Shown here in pieces: positions 16,728 through 23,814 of a stretch of DNA of 35,028 nt. Origin of the DNA: a virus. A program made the position numbers and the translations under genes. Under the pieces are notes generated by a model. That model worked only from the letters and a program-made list of their open reading frames with translations. It searched no databases and was not told the DNA's origin. Each line of letters opens with the position of its first letter. The stretch's first letter is position 1. The stretch covers positions 1-35,028 of the IMG/VR virus record IMGVR_UViG_3300009509_000086; one strand, given 5' to 3'.

Positions 16728-17612
16728 TCAATCCTCCTCAATCATAGGATAAACTGCCCCCGCAGCCGTATGGCGGCGGGCGTGCGCCGCAAATGCGGCT
16801 TTGGCGCTTGCAGGAGTCGCATACCATTCCTGCCCGCGCGCTTGCATTGCGCTGGTAGCTTCGCAAACGTCACATGTCCAGCGCATGCCGCGCGGGGATG
16901 TTTCATAGGTGGCGCTGATGCGCGCGCGCGGGCGAATGTGCGCGCGCGCGGCAAGCGGTGCTTGAATGTACGCATGCGGCGCATGGCGATAGGCTTGTTC
17001 GGGCGCTTGCATGTTAAACACGCCCCAAGATGCGCGCAAGCGGGCAATCGCCGCAAGCGTGTAATCAAACACTGCGGGCAGCACGTTTGCAAGCACGGCA
17101 ACCGCGAATGTGCACACACTTGCCAACACATACGCTACGTTGCTTGCCGCGCTTTGCAATGTATGCGTGCGCGCGCCTGCGTGCGCGTGTGCGCGCCTAC
17201 GTTGCGCAAGCCAAGCAAGCACGCGATTAGTCCAGTCTACCAGCACGCCCGCGCTCACATAGCCCACCAACATAGCGCCGCTTACCCGGCTGGCGTAGCG
17301 CACCGCCACCACGCCGGAAGCGATACCAACCATATTCGCGAACAGCGCGGCGGCCCCAGCCGCCGCCAACGGGCGTAGTTTACTGTCGCGTTGCCCATCG
17401 CCCAAATGATGGGCCGCTTGAAGGAGAAGCAAAAACACCCCTTCATTTAGGGCCACATCCAGAGCGCTTAGCGCCATAACGAACCAGGGAATCGTAATTT
17501 CACCGGCGTGCTCTAGGACGGCGGCGCGATAGGTGTCGAATCCATATCGGGCAACCAACACGGCCTCGGCTAAAAACAACAGGACATTGATTATCTTGCG
17601 GTTCTTGCTCAT
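16728..17612 (-). CDS. Membrane protein with C-terminal C2H2-like finger
   Basis: A 294-residue protein. Hydrophobic segments appear near residues 8-25, 42-65, 80-105, 110-128 and 158-185 (VAYVLASVCTFAVAVLANVL). A His/Ala/Arg-rich cytoplasmic linker follows, then TCDVCEATSAM ... AAFAAHARRH, which has the spacing of a C2H2 zinc finger. AGGAGA lies upstream of the ATG. Combining a membrane anchor with a finger suggests tethering of nucleic acid or protein to the membrane. I know no named family. The His/Ala codons create long GCGC/GTGC alternating tracts. Confidence 0.6.
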   Translation of the reverse strand: MSKNRKIINVLLFLAEAVLVARYGFDTYRAAVLEHAGEITIPWFVMALSALDVALNEGVFLLLLQAAHHLGDGQRDSKLRPLAAAGAAALFANMVGIASGVVAVRYASRVSGAMLVGYVSAGVLVDWTNRVLAWLAQRRRAHAHAGARTHTLQSAASNVAYVLASVCTFAVAVLANVLPAVFDYTLAAIARLRASWGVFNMQAPEQAYRHAPHAYIQAPLAARAHIRPRARISATYETSPRGMRWTCDVCEATSAMQARGQEWYATPASAKAAFAAHARRHTAAGAVYPMIEED

Positions 17613-17623
17613 TGGTCATTCTC

Positions 17624-18025
17624 CTAAATTGCTAAGATCAACTCGCACAACGCCGAGGCGAGGGCCGCCTCATGCGTTGCCAGCGCCAAGGCGTGGGTGA
17701 TAGCATATGCACAATATGCCGCCCACACCCCGGCGCGGGCGGCATCATCTGCATAATACGAGTCGGCGGCGGCACGATACGTCTCCCACGCCAGATTGAC
17801 GGCTGCACGATATATCTCCTGCGCCGGGGCGATGGCGGCGCGATACGTCTTCTGCGTCAGTGGGGGCGCAAAGCGCACCAGCCACTCCACATCAAGCCCC
17901 ACGCGCAAGGCCAATAGCACATTGGCCTCGGTCACGACGGCGAGGACACCGAAGGTGGCGCGGAACAATGCCGCCTGCCTCGCGCACCCCTGTTCCTCTA
18001 ACCATTCAGCCGTTATTGTCTGCAT
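17624..18025 (-). CDS. Alanine-rich repeat protein A (paralogue family)
   Basis: A 133-residue protein. The N-terminal domain begins MQTITAEWLEEQGCARQ and continues ALFRATFG...VTEANVLLAL...LDVEWL, shared with three other genes in this window. The rest consists of degenerate 11-residue units of the type YRAAIAPAQE. The start lies inside the end of the upstream paralogue (20-base overlap). Similar repeat proteins with an 'EWL..C..Q...F' head occur in many phages, but I know no function. It is the shortest of the three tandem copies. Confidence 0.6.
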   Translation of the reverse strand: MQTITAEWLEEQGCARQAALFRATFGVLAVVTEANVLLALRVGLDVEWLVRFAPPLTQKTYRAAIAPAQEIYRAAVNLAWETYRAAADSYYADDAARAGVWAAYCAYAITHALALATHEAALASALCELILAI

Positions 18026-18096
18026 GGTCGTCCTCCTCGATTGCCAAGATCGCCGCGCACAGCGCCGGGGCGATGGCCGCATGATATATCGCCCAC
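18006..18096 (-). repeat. Duplicated junction of the alanine-rich paralogues
   Basis: This block (gene end plus next gene start) is nearly the same as 18607-18697, differing at few bases over about 80 positions. The start part (GACGACCATGCAGA and the next codons) recurs on the plus strand at 23981-24009, and the end part at 24270-24312. These are remains of gene duplication. Confidence 0.75.
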
Positions 18097-18626
18097 GCCG
18101 GGGCAACGGCCTCCTCATATACCGCCTCGGCTGGGGCGCAGGCTGCGATAAGCGCCGCCCGCGCCGGGGCGGTAGTCTTGTCGTATATCTCCCAGGCCTG
18201 GGCGCAGGCATTACGATAGGCTATGCGCGCCTGGATAACGGCCTCGTCCGTCCGAACATATGTAATGAGGGCTTTTTCATAGGCATCACGCGCCGGGGCG
18301 GTGGCTTTTTCAAATGCCGCATCTGCCGGTGCAATAGCCACCTCAAATTCCGCCCGCGCCGGGGCGGTGGCGGCATAGTAGACTTTCCGCGCCGGGGCGG
18401 TGGCTGCGCAAAATGCCGACCATGCCTGCACGCGGACGCCAGCATATACTACGTTTGTCGGGGGGGGCGCAAACGGCATCAGCCATTCTACGTCAAGTCC
18501 GGCGTCCAGCGCCCGCAGCACGTTGGCCTCGGTCACGACGGCGGCGTCGCCGAAGGTGGCGCGGAATAATTCAACCTCCCCCGTGCACCCCTGTTCCTCT
18601 AGCCATTCAGCCGTTATTGTCTGCAT
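18006..18626 (-). CDS. Alanine-rich repeat protein B (paralogue family)
   Basis: A 206-residue protein with the same head (MQTITAEWLEEQGC, VELFRATFGDAAVVTEANVL, LDVEWLMPFAPP) as copies A and C. It is followed by about ten units near 11 residues with the pattern (Y/F)..A.APARAA. The hendecad spacing predicts a long helix or coiled coil. It ends PALCAAILAI followed by EEDDHADNNG, the last codons overlapping the start of copy A. Within the repeats the code is highly GC-biased, so the opposite strand also looks open. Confidence 0.63.
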   Translation of the reverse strand: MQTITAEWLEEQGCTGEVELFRATFGDAAVVTEANVLRALDAGLDVEWLMPFAPPPTNVVYAGVRVQAWSAFCAATAPARKVYYAATAPARAEFEVAIAPADAAFEKATAPARDAYEKALITYVRTDEAVIQARIAYRNACAQAWEIYDKTTAPARAALIAACAPAEAVYEEAVAPAWAIYHAAIAPALCAAILAIEEDDHADNNG

Positions 18627-19254
18627 GGTCGTCCTCCACAATCGCCAAGATCGCCGCGCACAGCGCTGGGGCGATGGCCGCATGATATGCCGCGCGCGCC
18701 GGGGCAACGGCCTTCTCATATGCCGCCTCTGCCGGGGCGAGGGTCTTGATAAGCGCCGCCCACGCCGGGGCGCGGGTCTTACGAAATGCCATCCATGCCT
18801 GGGCAACGGCTTGGCGATATGCCTCTCGCGCCGAGATAATAGTTTCCTCAAATGCCGCATCTAGTATAGATATGGTATCGAACGTTTGGCGGACGGCGGC
18901 GTCGCGGGCCTCCAATGCCTGGGCGATGGCCGCATTGCGCGCCACATCTGCCGGGGCGGTGGCCTCCTCGTATGTCTCCCAGGCCGGATCGGTGGCCGCA
19001 ATAAACGCGGCCCAGGCCGGAGCGATGGCTTCGAGATACCCCTCCCGCGCGGATACGATGGCCGCATGGCACACCGCCCGCGCCGAATCGGGCGCAAACG
19101 GCATCAGCCATTCCAGGTAAATCCCGGTGCGCAATGCCAATAGCACATTGACCGCAGTTACAGGGGCGGCGTCATCGAAGGTGGCGCGAAATAACGCCAG
19201 TTGTTCTCCAGATATATTCTTATCCTCTAACCATTTAGCCGTTATGACTCGCAT
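18607..19254 (-). CDS. Alanine-rich repeat protein C (paralogue family), first gene of the leftward operon
   Basis: A 215-residue protein. The head domain is more divergent (MRVITAKWLEDKNISGEQLA, LFRATFDDAAPVTAVNVLLA) than in A and B, but the layout is the same, followed by hendecad-like units (AYEKAVAPARAAYHAAIAPA). The ATG follows AGAGGAGACAAATC. It ends in the same PALCAAILAI ... DDHADNNG segment that overlaps the start of copy B. This is the promoter-proximal gene of the leftward operon. Confidence 0.63.
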   Translation of the reverse strand: MRVITAKWLEDKNISGEQLALFRATFDDAAPVTAVNVLLALRTGIYLEWLMPFAPDSARAVCHAAIVSAREGYLEAIAPAWAAFIAATDPAWETYEEATAPADVARNAAIAQALEARDAAVRQTFDTISILDAAFEETIISAREAYRQAVAQAWMAFRKTRAPAWAALIKTLAPAEAAYEKAVAPARAAYHAAIAPALCAAILAIVEDDHADNNG

Positions 19255-19357
19255 GATTTGTCTCCTCTTGCTATCAATAGAATGCCCTGTCACCGCCCGG
19301 CAATTCGCGCCGGGGCGGTCGCCCCATCCGGGGGCGGGGTGGCAGCATTATAATTAA

Positions 19358-19366
19358 AGTATACCA
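19358..19366 (-). promoter_or_regulatory. Candidate extended -10 promoter for the leftward operon
   Basis: On the minus strand TGG TATACT forms an extended -10 element, about 100 bases upstream of copy C. No good -35 is seen at 17 bases. A second AT-rich box (TATAAT) lies just downstream. Moderate support only. Confidence 0.38.
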
Positions 19367-19393
19367 CGCCGGGCACAATTTGCGCGCGTCATT

Positions 19394-19414
19394 TGTCATG
19401 GATTTTATATGACA
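19394..19414. promoter_or_regulatory. Inverted repeat, candidate operator
   Basis: TGTCAT and ATGACA are separated by nine AT-rich bases, with an additional GTCAT half-site just before. It lies between the two divergent promoters, where a repressor or activator dimer could control both. The binding protein is unknown. Confidence 0.45.
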
Positions 19415-19474
19415 TTCATAACGATTGGCGGGCGCGGCGGCGGCGTGAAGAAGGGCGGGGGCGCGCCGCGCATT

Positions 19475-19503
19475 TTGCATAGAAAGCGCCCTTGATATAT
19501 ACT
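19475..19503 (+). promoter_or_regulatory. Sigma-70-like promoter for the replication block
   Basis: TTGCAT, a spacer of 17 bases, then TATACT. The expected start near 19510 leaves a leader of about 100 bases before the phosphoesterase gene. Confidence 0.62.
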
Positions 19504-19611
19504 AGGGGCATTAATTGCCGCAAGCAATATGCGGCTCAAATCGGGGAGGCGTAACAGTAAACAATATCTACTAGAATCTTCCCGCCGCCAAAAACCATAG
19601 GAGAGGCGCTA

Positions 19612-20499
19612 TTGATAACACTTCACCCCGTTCCGATACAAGTTTCATCTCGGCGCTCCATCCATCCGCACTTTCATTTAACGGATACCCATGTAGGACA
19701 CGCGGCCTGTCATGAGGCTATGCTGCGGGCACATGTGGCCTGGATCGCCAAGCATCCTACCGCCACCTGGGGCGGCGGCGGCGATTACATAGACGCCATA
19801 ATCCATACCGATAAACGATTTCGCGCGTCCTCCGTTGACAAGCGGGTTATACAGGATGATATTGCCACCGCACAGGTAGAGTTATTCTTAGATATTTTCA
19901 CCCCGATTGCCTCCCGTTGCCTCTATTTGGCAATGGGCAATCATGAGGATGTCCTACAACGCAATTATGGCTATAGCGCCTACAATGCAATCCTGCGGGG
20001 GATCGCGGCGCAGGGGGAAAATAGACTTGCCGATCTTGCGCTTGGCTGGGGAGGATTCGTAAAATTCAGGATCGTTTGGGAGAAAGAGACCGGGGCTATG
20101 ACCGGCAAGACTATTATGTTTTATGTCCATCACGGATCAATAAATGGCCGAAAAAAGGGGGCTATTGGGTTAAGGGCCGAGGAGGTGATGCAAACCTACG
20201 AGGCCGATTTGTACTTTATGGGCCATCGCCATAACCGAGATATCATTACAAAAGTCGTTGTGCGGTCATCCGGCAAGGGGAGTGTCCTACATCGGCGCAT
20301 CTGTGTTTGGGGCGGCAGTTATATGCACCCGTATAATCCGCGCATTGATGGATTGCCCACGCCACATTATGCAGACGCCAAACAGCTACCCCCGGAAGCG
20401 CCAGGCTGCGTTCCAGTTTTGATTATGCCCGATGGTCAATTTACGCCAGTGATCGGGGATGATCCAATGGCGATTCTAGACGGGTTGCTTGGCGATTAA
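19612..20499 (+). CDS. Calcineurin-like metallophosphoesterase (putative nuclease)
   Basis: A 295-residue protein. The metal-binding motifs appear in order: TDTHVGH (about 24-30), GGDYID (about 55), MGNHED (about 107), VHHG (about 172) and GHRHN (about 204). This matches calcineurin-type phosphoesterases, including Mre11/SbcD-like phage proteins, which hydrolyse phosphodiester bonds using two metals. The start is TTG with AGGAGAGG upstream. It opens the replication/recombination block and precedes ERF, which suits a role in end processing, but a nucleotidase or other phosphatase is not excluded. Confidence 0.82.
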   Translation: MITLHPVPIQVSSRRSIHPHFHLTDTHVGHAACHEAMLRAHVAWIAKHPTATWGGGGDYIDAIIHTDKRFRASSVDKRVIQDDIATAQVELFLDIFTPIASRCLYLAMGNHEDVLQRNYGYSAYNAILRGIAAQGENRLADLALGWGGFVKFRIVWEKETGAMTGKTIMFYVHHGSINGRKKGAIGLRAEEVMQTYEADLYFMGHRHNRDIITKVVVRSSGKGSVLHRRICVWGGSYMHPYNPRIDGLPTPHYADAKQLPPEAPGCVPVLIMPDGQFTPVIGDDPMAILDGLLGD

Positions 20500-20539
20500 T
20501 AATGCGCTATACTAAGGGTGTTCTTAGCTCCTCTTTCTT

Positions 20540-20580
20540 GCCGCCCCTGGTTCCAGCCTCCCAAGAGTACCAGGGGCGGC
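20540..20580 (+). terminator. Stem-loop after the phosphoesterase gene
   Basis: A perfect 12-bp stem (GCCGCCCCTGGT with ACCAGGGGCGGC) carries a 17-base loop. There is no clear T-run. The loop contains CTCCCAAGAG, exactly complementary to the Shine-Dalgarno region of the next gene. It may terminate, attenuate or regulate. Confidence 0.6.
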
Positions 20581-20593
20581 GCGATTCTGCTTA

Positions 20594-20622
20594 TTGACAA
20601 GCAAATGAGATGGCTCTATAAT
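20594..20622 (+). promoter_or_regulatory. Perfect consensus sigma-70 promoter
   Basis: TTGACA, exactly 17 bases, TATAAT. Transcription should start near 20629, giving the ERF gene a leader of under 30 bases. It is the strongest promoter seen in the window. Confidence 0.9.
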
Positions 20623-20656
20623 CTAAGTAACGCAAAATAGCTCTTGGGAGATTCAG

Positions 20657-21382
20657 ATGGCTCAGCATACAGATGCAAATATTCATATGGCTATCGCGGC
20701 AGTGATGGCCCTAGTTGGGTATGTTCAAAAAGAACAAAACTCCAACTTGAACTATTCGTATGCCGGGGAAGCGGCGCTTATCGCTGCGGTGCGCCCGGCG
20801 ATGGTCGCGCATGGAATATATGTCTATCCGTCCGGGGTAGAGGAGTTAACCCAAACGGAATACCGTACCCGGAACGGCACGGCAATGACCCGCGTTACCG
20901 CGCGATTCCGATTCATTTTCGTACACGCCCCATCAAATACCACGATTGAAGTTGAAGTGTTAGGCGAAGGGGCTGATGCAGGAGATAAGGCGTGCAATAA
21001 GGCGATGACGGGCGCGCTCAAATATGCCTTGCGGCAGACGTTTTGTATCGAAACCGGAGACGACCCGGACAGAACGTCAAGCGAGGAGCTTGCCCGATAT
21101 ATGCCGCCTGCGGATTCGGATCAACCGATTGAAGTCGCCGGGCTTGACAATTTGCCAGCCACTACTATGGTAAGCGAGTTAACCAATGCCCAGATGACTG
21201 TGATTTGGGCCAATTGGCAGACAATCGCGCCCGATTGTGATCACATAAATCACTTTCGGAACCGGGTGACCAAGCGGTTTGGCACGGCCAATTTGAAATT
21301 CATTAATACGTGCACGGTACAAGAATTTTTTGAGACTATGGCAATTCCTCATGCGGAATATGAGAAATCGATAAGCGCGTAG
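20657..21382 (+). CDS. erf: ERF-family single-strand annealing protein
   Basis: A 241-residue recombination protein that anneals complementary single strands. The N-terminal half has the family core: NSNLNYSYAGEAALIAAVRP, then GEGADAGDKACNKAMTGALK and YALRQTFCIETGDDPD (about residues 103-137). The C-terminal half is variable and probably binds partners. GGGAG lies six bases before the ATG. It is driven by its own consensus promoter and is grouped with SSB, a nuclease and replication genes, so it probably serves genome recombination and circularisation. Confidence 0.93.
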   Translation: MAQHTDANIHMAIAAVMALVGYVQKEQNSNLNYSYAGEAALIAAVRPAMVAHGIYVYPSGVEELTQTEYRTRNGTAMTRVTARFRFIFVHAPSNTTIEVEVLGEGADAGDKACNKAMTGALKYALRQTFCIETGDDPDRTSSEELARYMPPADSDQPIEVAGLDNLPATTMVSELTNAQMTVIWANWQTIAPDCDHINHFRNRVTKRFGTANLKFINTCTVQEFFETMAIPHAEYEKSISA

Positions 21383-21430
21383 AAAGGAGGGCCGGGGGGA
21401 GGGGAGAAATCCCCTCCCCCAGTTGTTATG
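21383..21430 (+). promoter_or_regulatory. Shine-Dalgarno separated from its start codon by a hairpin
   Basis: AAAGGAGG lies 37 bases before the ATG at 21428, too far for normal initiation. In between, GGGGGAGGGG pairs perfectly with CCCCTCCCCC (21395-21404 and 21411-21420, six-base loop). Folded, the effective distance drops to about 11 bases. It could instead act as an attenuator. Confidence 0.55.
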
Positions 21431-22012
21431 CCAGATTATAACAGCGATTTGGCCTATCTTATCGGCTTAAGAGAAAATACTGATCTTGTCAGGTTCAAAA
21501 TCGGGTTGCGGCTGGCGCGCATGACGCGGGGCAAGCATTATGGGCGGGCGATTATTCCACAGTTAGCCCGCGAAATCGGGTTACAGCGCGCCACCTTACA
21601 GGAATATCGCCAGGTCGCGGTATTCATGGTGTGGATCGGCGGCATTGAACAAAACGCCGCGCCGCGTCTTTTTCACTATCATCCTACTTGGGCATGGTCG
21701 CATCTGCGCCGCGCGGCCCGGATGGATTGGGAGGCGGGGCTTGAGGCGTTATATATGATAGATGATGGGATAATGGACGCCGATTCGCGGCTCACAGATG
21801 AACAGCGACGGCAACTTAATAGCAGTCTTCCCTTATCGCCGGATGCATTTAACGTATTATGTGATATATTGACAGGGCATATCATCCCGCCCCCCGCCTT
21901 ATTCGACGCCGAGATTACGGGGGATGAACTACTCTATACAATATCGCGGCAGATTCCCGAATGGCGGGGGAAGCGGCTGTGGGTGAAGATTACCGAAATC
22001 CGAGACGGCTAA
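21428..22012 (+). CDS. Hypothetical helical protein of the replication block
   Basis: A 194-residue protein. The N-terminal 110 residues look like an HTH-containing helical domain (IPQLAREIGLQRATLQEYRQ, VAVFMVWIG), followed by a Trp-rich part (YHPTWAWSHLRRAAR, MDWEAGLEAL) and a C-terminal charged region (EWRGKRLWVKITEI). The HTH hint suggests DNA binding, but I recognise no family. It follows ERF, and its translation may depend on the bridging hairpin upstream. Confidence 0.58.
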   Translation: MPDYNSDLAYLIGLRENTDLVRFKIGLRLARMTRGKHYGRAIIPQLAREIGLQRATLQEYRQVAVFMVWIGGIEQNAAPRLFHYHPTWAWSHLRRAARMDWEAGLEALYMIDDGIMDADSRLTDEQRRQLNSSLPLSPDAFNVLCDILTGHIIPPPALFDAEITGDELLYTISRQIPEWRGKRLWVKITEIRDG

Positions 22013-22019
22013 ATTGCCC

Positions 22020-22048
22020 TTGACAAATCAAGAATAAAGGTCTAAGAT
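22020..22048 (+). promoter_or_regulatory. Sigma-70 promoter upstream of a terminator
   Basis: TTGACA, 17 bases, TAAGAT. The predicted start is near 22055, about 40 bases before a strong terminator stem and 142 bases before the initiator ATG. Confidence 0.8.
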
Positions 22049-22054
22049 ATGTAT

Positions 22055-22172
22055 ACAAATGCGGACAGCGCCCGCCAGTACCCGGAGATGAAAGCCCCCA
22101 ATGCGAGGCTTTGGCTACCCCAACGATCCGGGGGGGGTGCGCTGAGGCCAAAGTCTCGCAATGGGGGTTTTT
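22055..22172 (+). ncRNA. Candidate small RNA or attenuated leader of the replication gene
   Basis: Promoter and terminator together define a transcript of about 118 nt without a convincing ORF. The 3' half is a long stem with an inner CCCC/GGGG hairpin. It could be an independent RNA or the leader of the initiator mRNA, with the terminator as an attenuator. No known RNA family is recognised. Confidence 0.55.
22095..22172 (+). terminator. Rho-independent terminator before the replication initiator
   Basis: CCCCCA.TGCGAG.CTTTGGC pairs with GCCAAAG.CTCGCA.TGGGGG (about 19 pairs, one mismatch, one G-T), followed directly by TTTTT. An ATG inside its 3' arm (22161) is in frame with the initiator but would be sequestered. 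Confidence 0.85.
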
Positions 22173-22196
22173 GATTTAATAAAGAGGCATAGCGCT

Positions 22197-23018
22197 ATGG
22201 GGGATAGTGATAGTATCCGAGATGTTCGTAAACAACCCTTCGCCTGGTTTGATAAGGCGCTCATCATCCGAGATGGAGAAGAATTAGGGGCACAGGCTAT
22301 CGCGGTGTACTGTGTGTTGTCAGCTTATGCGAATAACGATACCGGGCAAGCATTCCCATCGGTCAATACCATCGCCAAACAATGTGGGATAACGCCGCCA
22401 ACGGCGCATAAGGCGCTTGCCACATTATCACGTATGGGGTGGATTGCTATTGAAGCGCGGAAAGCGGCCAGTGGCGGGCATCTCAGTAATCAATATACGC
22501 TACTCGATTGCCCATCCCCCCAATTAGATTTATACCCCCCTATAAATGACGTTTGCCCCCCTCCTAAACCCGGTTTGGTACCCCCTACCCAACCAGGTTT
22601 ACACGAACAACAAGAAGCTATAACTAAAATAACTAAACAAGAATCGCAAAAGCCGCTCACAGACTGGCAACAGCGCATAAAAACATATGCCGCCGCCTTA
22701 TGTGCTCTCACCGGGGATGATATAAATATCTCTAAAATTGCGAGCCGGGCGGGGAAAATAGCGGCCATGCACCTTAAGGCGGGGTATGGCGTATCAGATA
22801 TAGCCAATTTTAACCAATATTGGTATGCCAATGATTGGCGCGGCAAAAAAGGACAGCCCCCTACATTGACACAGGTAGAAACTGAAATCGGGAAAATACG
22901 TAGTAGCGCGGCCCAATCGCCATTGCCGCCCCCGCCCGAATTAGATGAGGGATTAAAGCGGCGGGCGCAAGCATTTGGACGAAAAGAAACACAATGCCCT
23001 GCCGGGCATGAGGGGTAA
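22197..23018 (+). CDS. Replication initiator (winged-helix, lambda O/DnaD-like)
   Basis: A 273-residue protein. Residues 10-95 form a winged-helix domain typical of phage replication proteins (AIAVYCVLSAYANNDTGQAF, PSVNTIAKQCGITPPTAHKA, LATLSRMGWIAIE). A Pro-rich linker follows (about 100-145), then a helical domain with YWYANDWRGKKG. I choose the ATG after AAGAGG rather than one inside the terminator stem. The DNA of the linker has evenly spaced C-tracts and an A-rich stretch like an internal origin. The helicase loader gene follows at once. Confidence 0.75.
   Translation: MGDSDSIRDVRKQPFAWFDKALIIRDGEELGAQAIAVYCVLSAYANNDTGQAFPSVNTIAKQCGITPPTAHKALATLSRMGWIAIEARKAASGGHLSNQYTLLDCPSPQLDLYPPINDVCPPPKPGLVPPTQPGLHEQQEAITKITKQESQKPLTDWQQRIKTYAAALCALTGDDINISKIASRAGKIAAMHLKAGYGVSDIANFNQYWYANDWRGKKGQPPTLTQVETEIGKIRSSAAQSPLPPPPELDEGLKRRAQAFGRKETQCPAGHEG
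22510..22660 (+). other. Candidate replication origin inside the initiator gene
   Basis: Four C5-C6 tracts begin at 22516, 22535, 22556 and 22581, spaced about two helical turns, each preceded by T-rich and three followed by A-rich bases. About 50 bases of A-rich sequence follow (22600-22660). Lambda has iterons next to an A/T stretch in gene O. The parallel is by layout only. Confidence 0.4.
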
Positions 23019-23019
23019 T

Positions 23020-23796
23020 ATGGGTACCTGGTCAGAGAAACATTATGGACAGGGGATGGCGGATTGCCCAATCTGTGGTGGATGCGGGTATGTCCGGCAC
23101 GATGTCGATGAGCATGACCCGCGTTTTGCAAAGATATTCGATTGCCAATGCCGCAGACACGCGCCCGGCTTCCGCCGCGCATCCGGCTTGCCGGAATATG
23201 CCTTTGATTTTACCGAGGCGCAGGTATTAGGGCTGCCTGGCCGCCAGGACGTCGATGGGGCGTTGCGCCATTTTTTGGCGGTTGCGCCGCTTGCGCCAGC
23301 CGGGTGGCCCGACGCATGGAAAACGATTACCGGGCCCTGGGGAGACGGAAAATCGGTGGCGGTACTATGGCTGGCGGCTCAACTGGTAATATTGGGGCAG
23401 CGTGTCTTCTATCTCTCCAGCGATGCGTGGCAGTTGGGCATAATGGACTCATTTAGCGCCGATAGTCCGGGCGGCGTTCCCACAGTGTTGAATAAGGCGG
23501 TTGGCGCGCCAATCCTTATCGCCGATAATGTGCTAGATTGGTGTTATCGCGTTGATGGGGGGAATATTTCTTGGAGCGCCAATTTATTACTTCAATTAGT
23601 CGAAGCGCGGAATAGAACACAACTCGCCACTATATGGGTGGTTAATCCCCCGTTTTGGAAGATGACCGGCGAAACGGTGCAGGCCATCCAATCGCGATTG
23701 CGCGGCGGGGATTGCGCCATTACAAATACCCCCGACTTGCGTCCGGCAGTCGGGGAGGCCGCCACCGCCCGACGTCGACAATGGGCGGGCGCGTAA
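23020..23796 (+). CDS. DnaC-like helicase loader ATPase with N-terminal zinc knuckle
   Basis: A 258-residue protein. The N-terminus has CPICGGCGYVRHD followed by CQCRRH, a zinc-binding pattern often fused to phage helicase loaders. The Walker A motif is GPWGDGKSV (about residue 104), and the ILIADNVLDW segment is a plausible but atypical Walker B. The C-terminus has a DnaC-like WVVNPPFWKM..IQSRLRGG region. I start at the ATG with GAGGGG seven bases upstream, two bases after the initiator stop. It probably loads the host replicative helicase onto the origin. Confidence 0.78.
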   Translation: MGTWSEKHYGQGMADCPICGGCGYVRHDVDEHDPRFAKIFDCQCRRHAPGFRRASGLPEYAFDFTEAQVLGLPGRQDVDGALRHFLAVAPLAPAGWPDAWKTITGPWGDGKSVAVLWLAAQLVILGQRVFYLSSDAWQLGIMDSFSADSPGGVPTVLNKAVGAPILIADNVLDWCYRVDGGNISWSANLLLQLVEARNRTQLATIWVVNPPFWKMTGETVQAIQSRLRGGDCAITNTPDLRPAVGEAATARRRQWAGA

Positions 23797-23814
23797 ATAT
23801 GCACGGAGCATAAT

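Larger units (their letters stand above)
19255..19611. promoter_or_regulatory. Divergent intergenic control region
   Basis: No gene is seen in these 357 bases. They separate the leftward alanine-rich operon from the rightward replication block and hold promoter-like sequences in both directions, an inverted repeat and several GC-rich hairpins (for example around 19296-19340). This is the likeliest early switch region. Confidence 0.6.

Noticed and set aside
16727-16741. TTG start for the excisionase-like protein
   Set aside because: It would place the strong GAGGAGG site inside the coding sequence. The ATG seven bases after that site is better.
17796-18864. Long plus-strand frames opposite the alanine-rich genes
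   Set aside because: They are GC-driven shadows. The minus strand has good ribosome sites, homologous heads and overlaps between genes, while the plus frames lack starts with ribosome sites and have no plausible protein features.
22161-22196. Earlier in-frame ATG for the replication initiator
   Set aside because: It lies inside the 3' arm of the terminator and has no free ribosome site. The ATG at 22197 follows AAGAGG.
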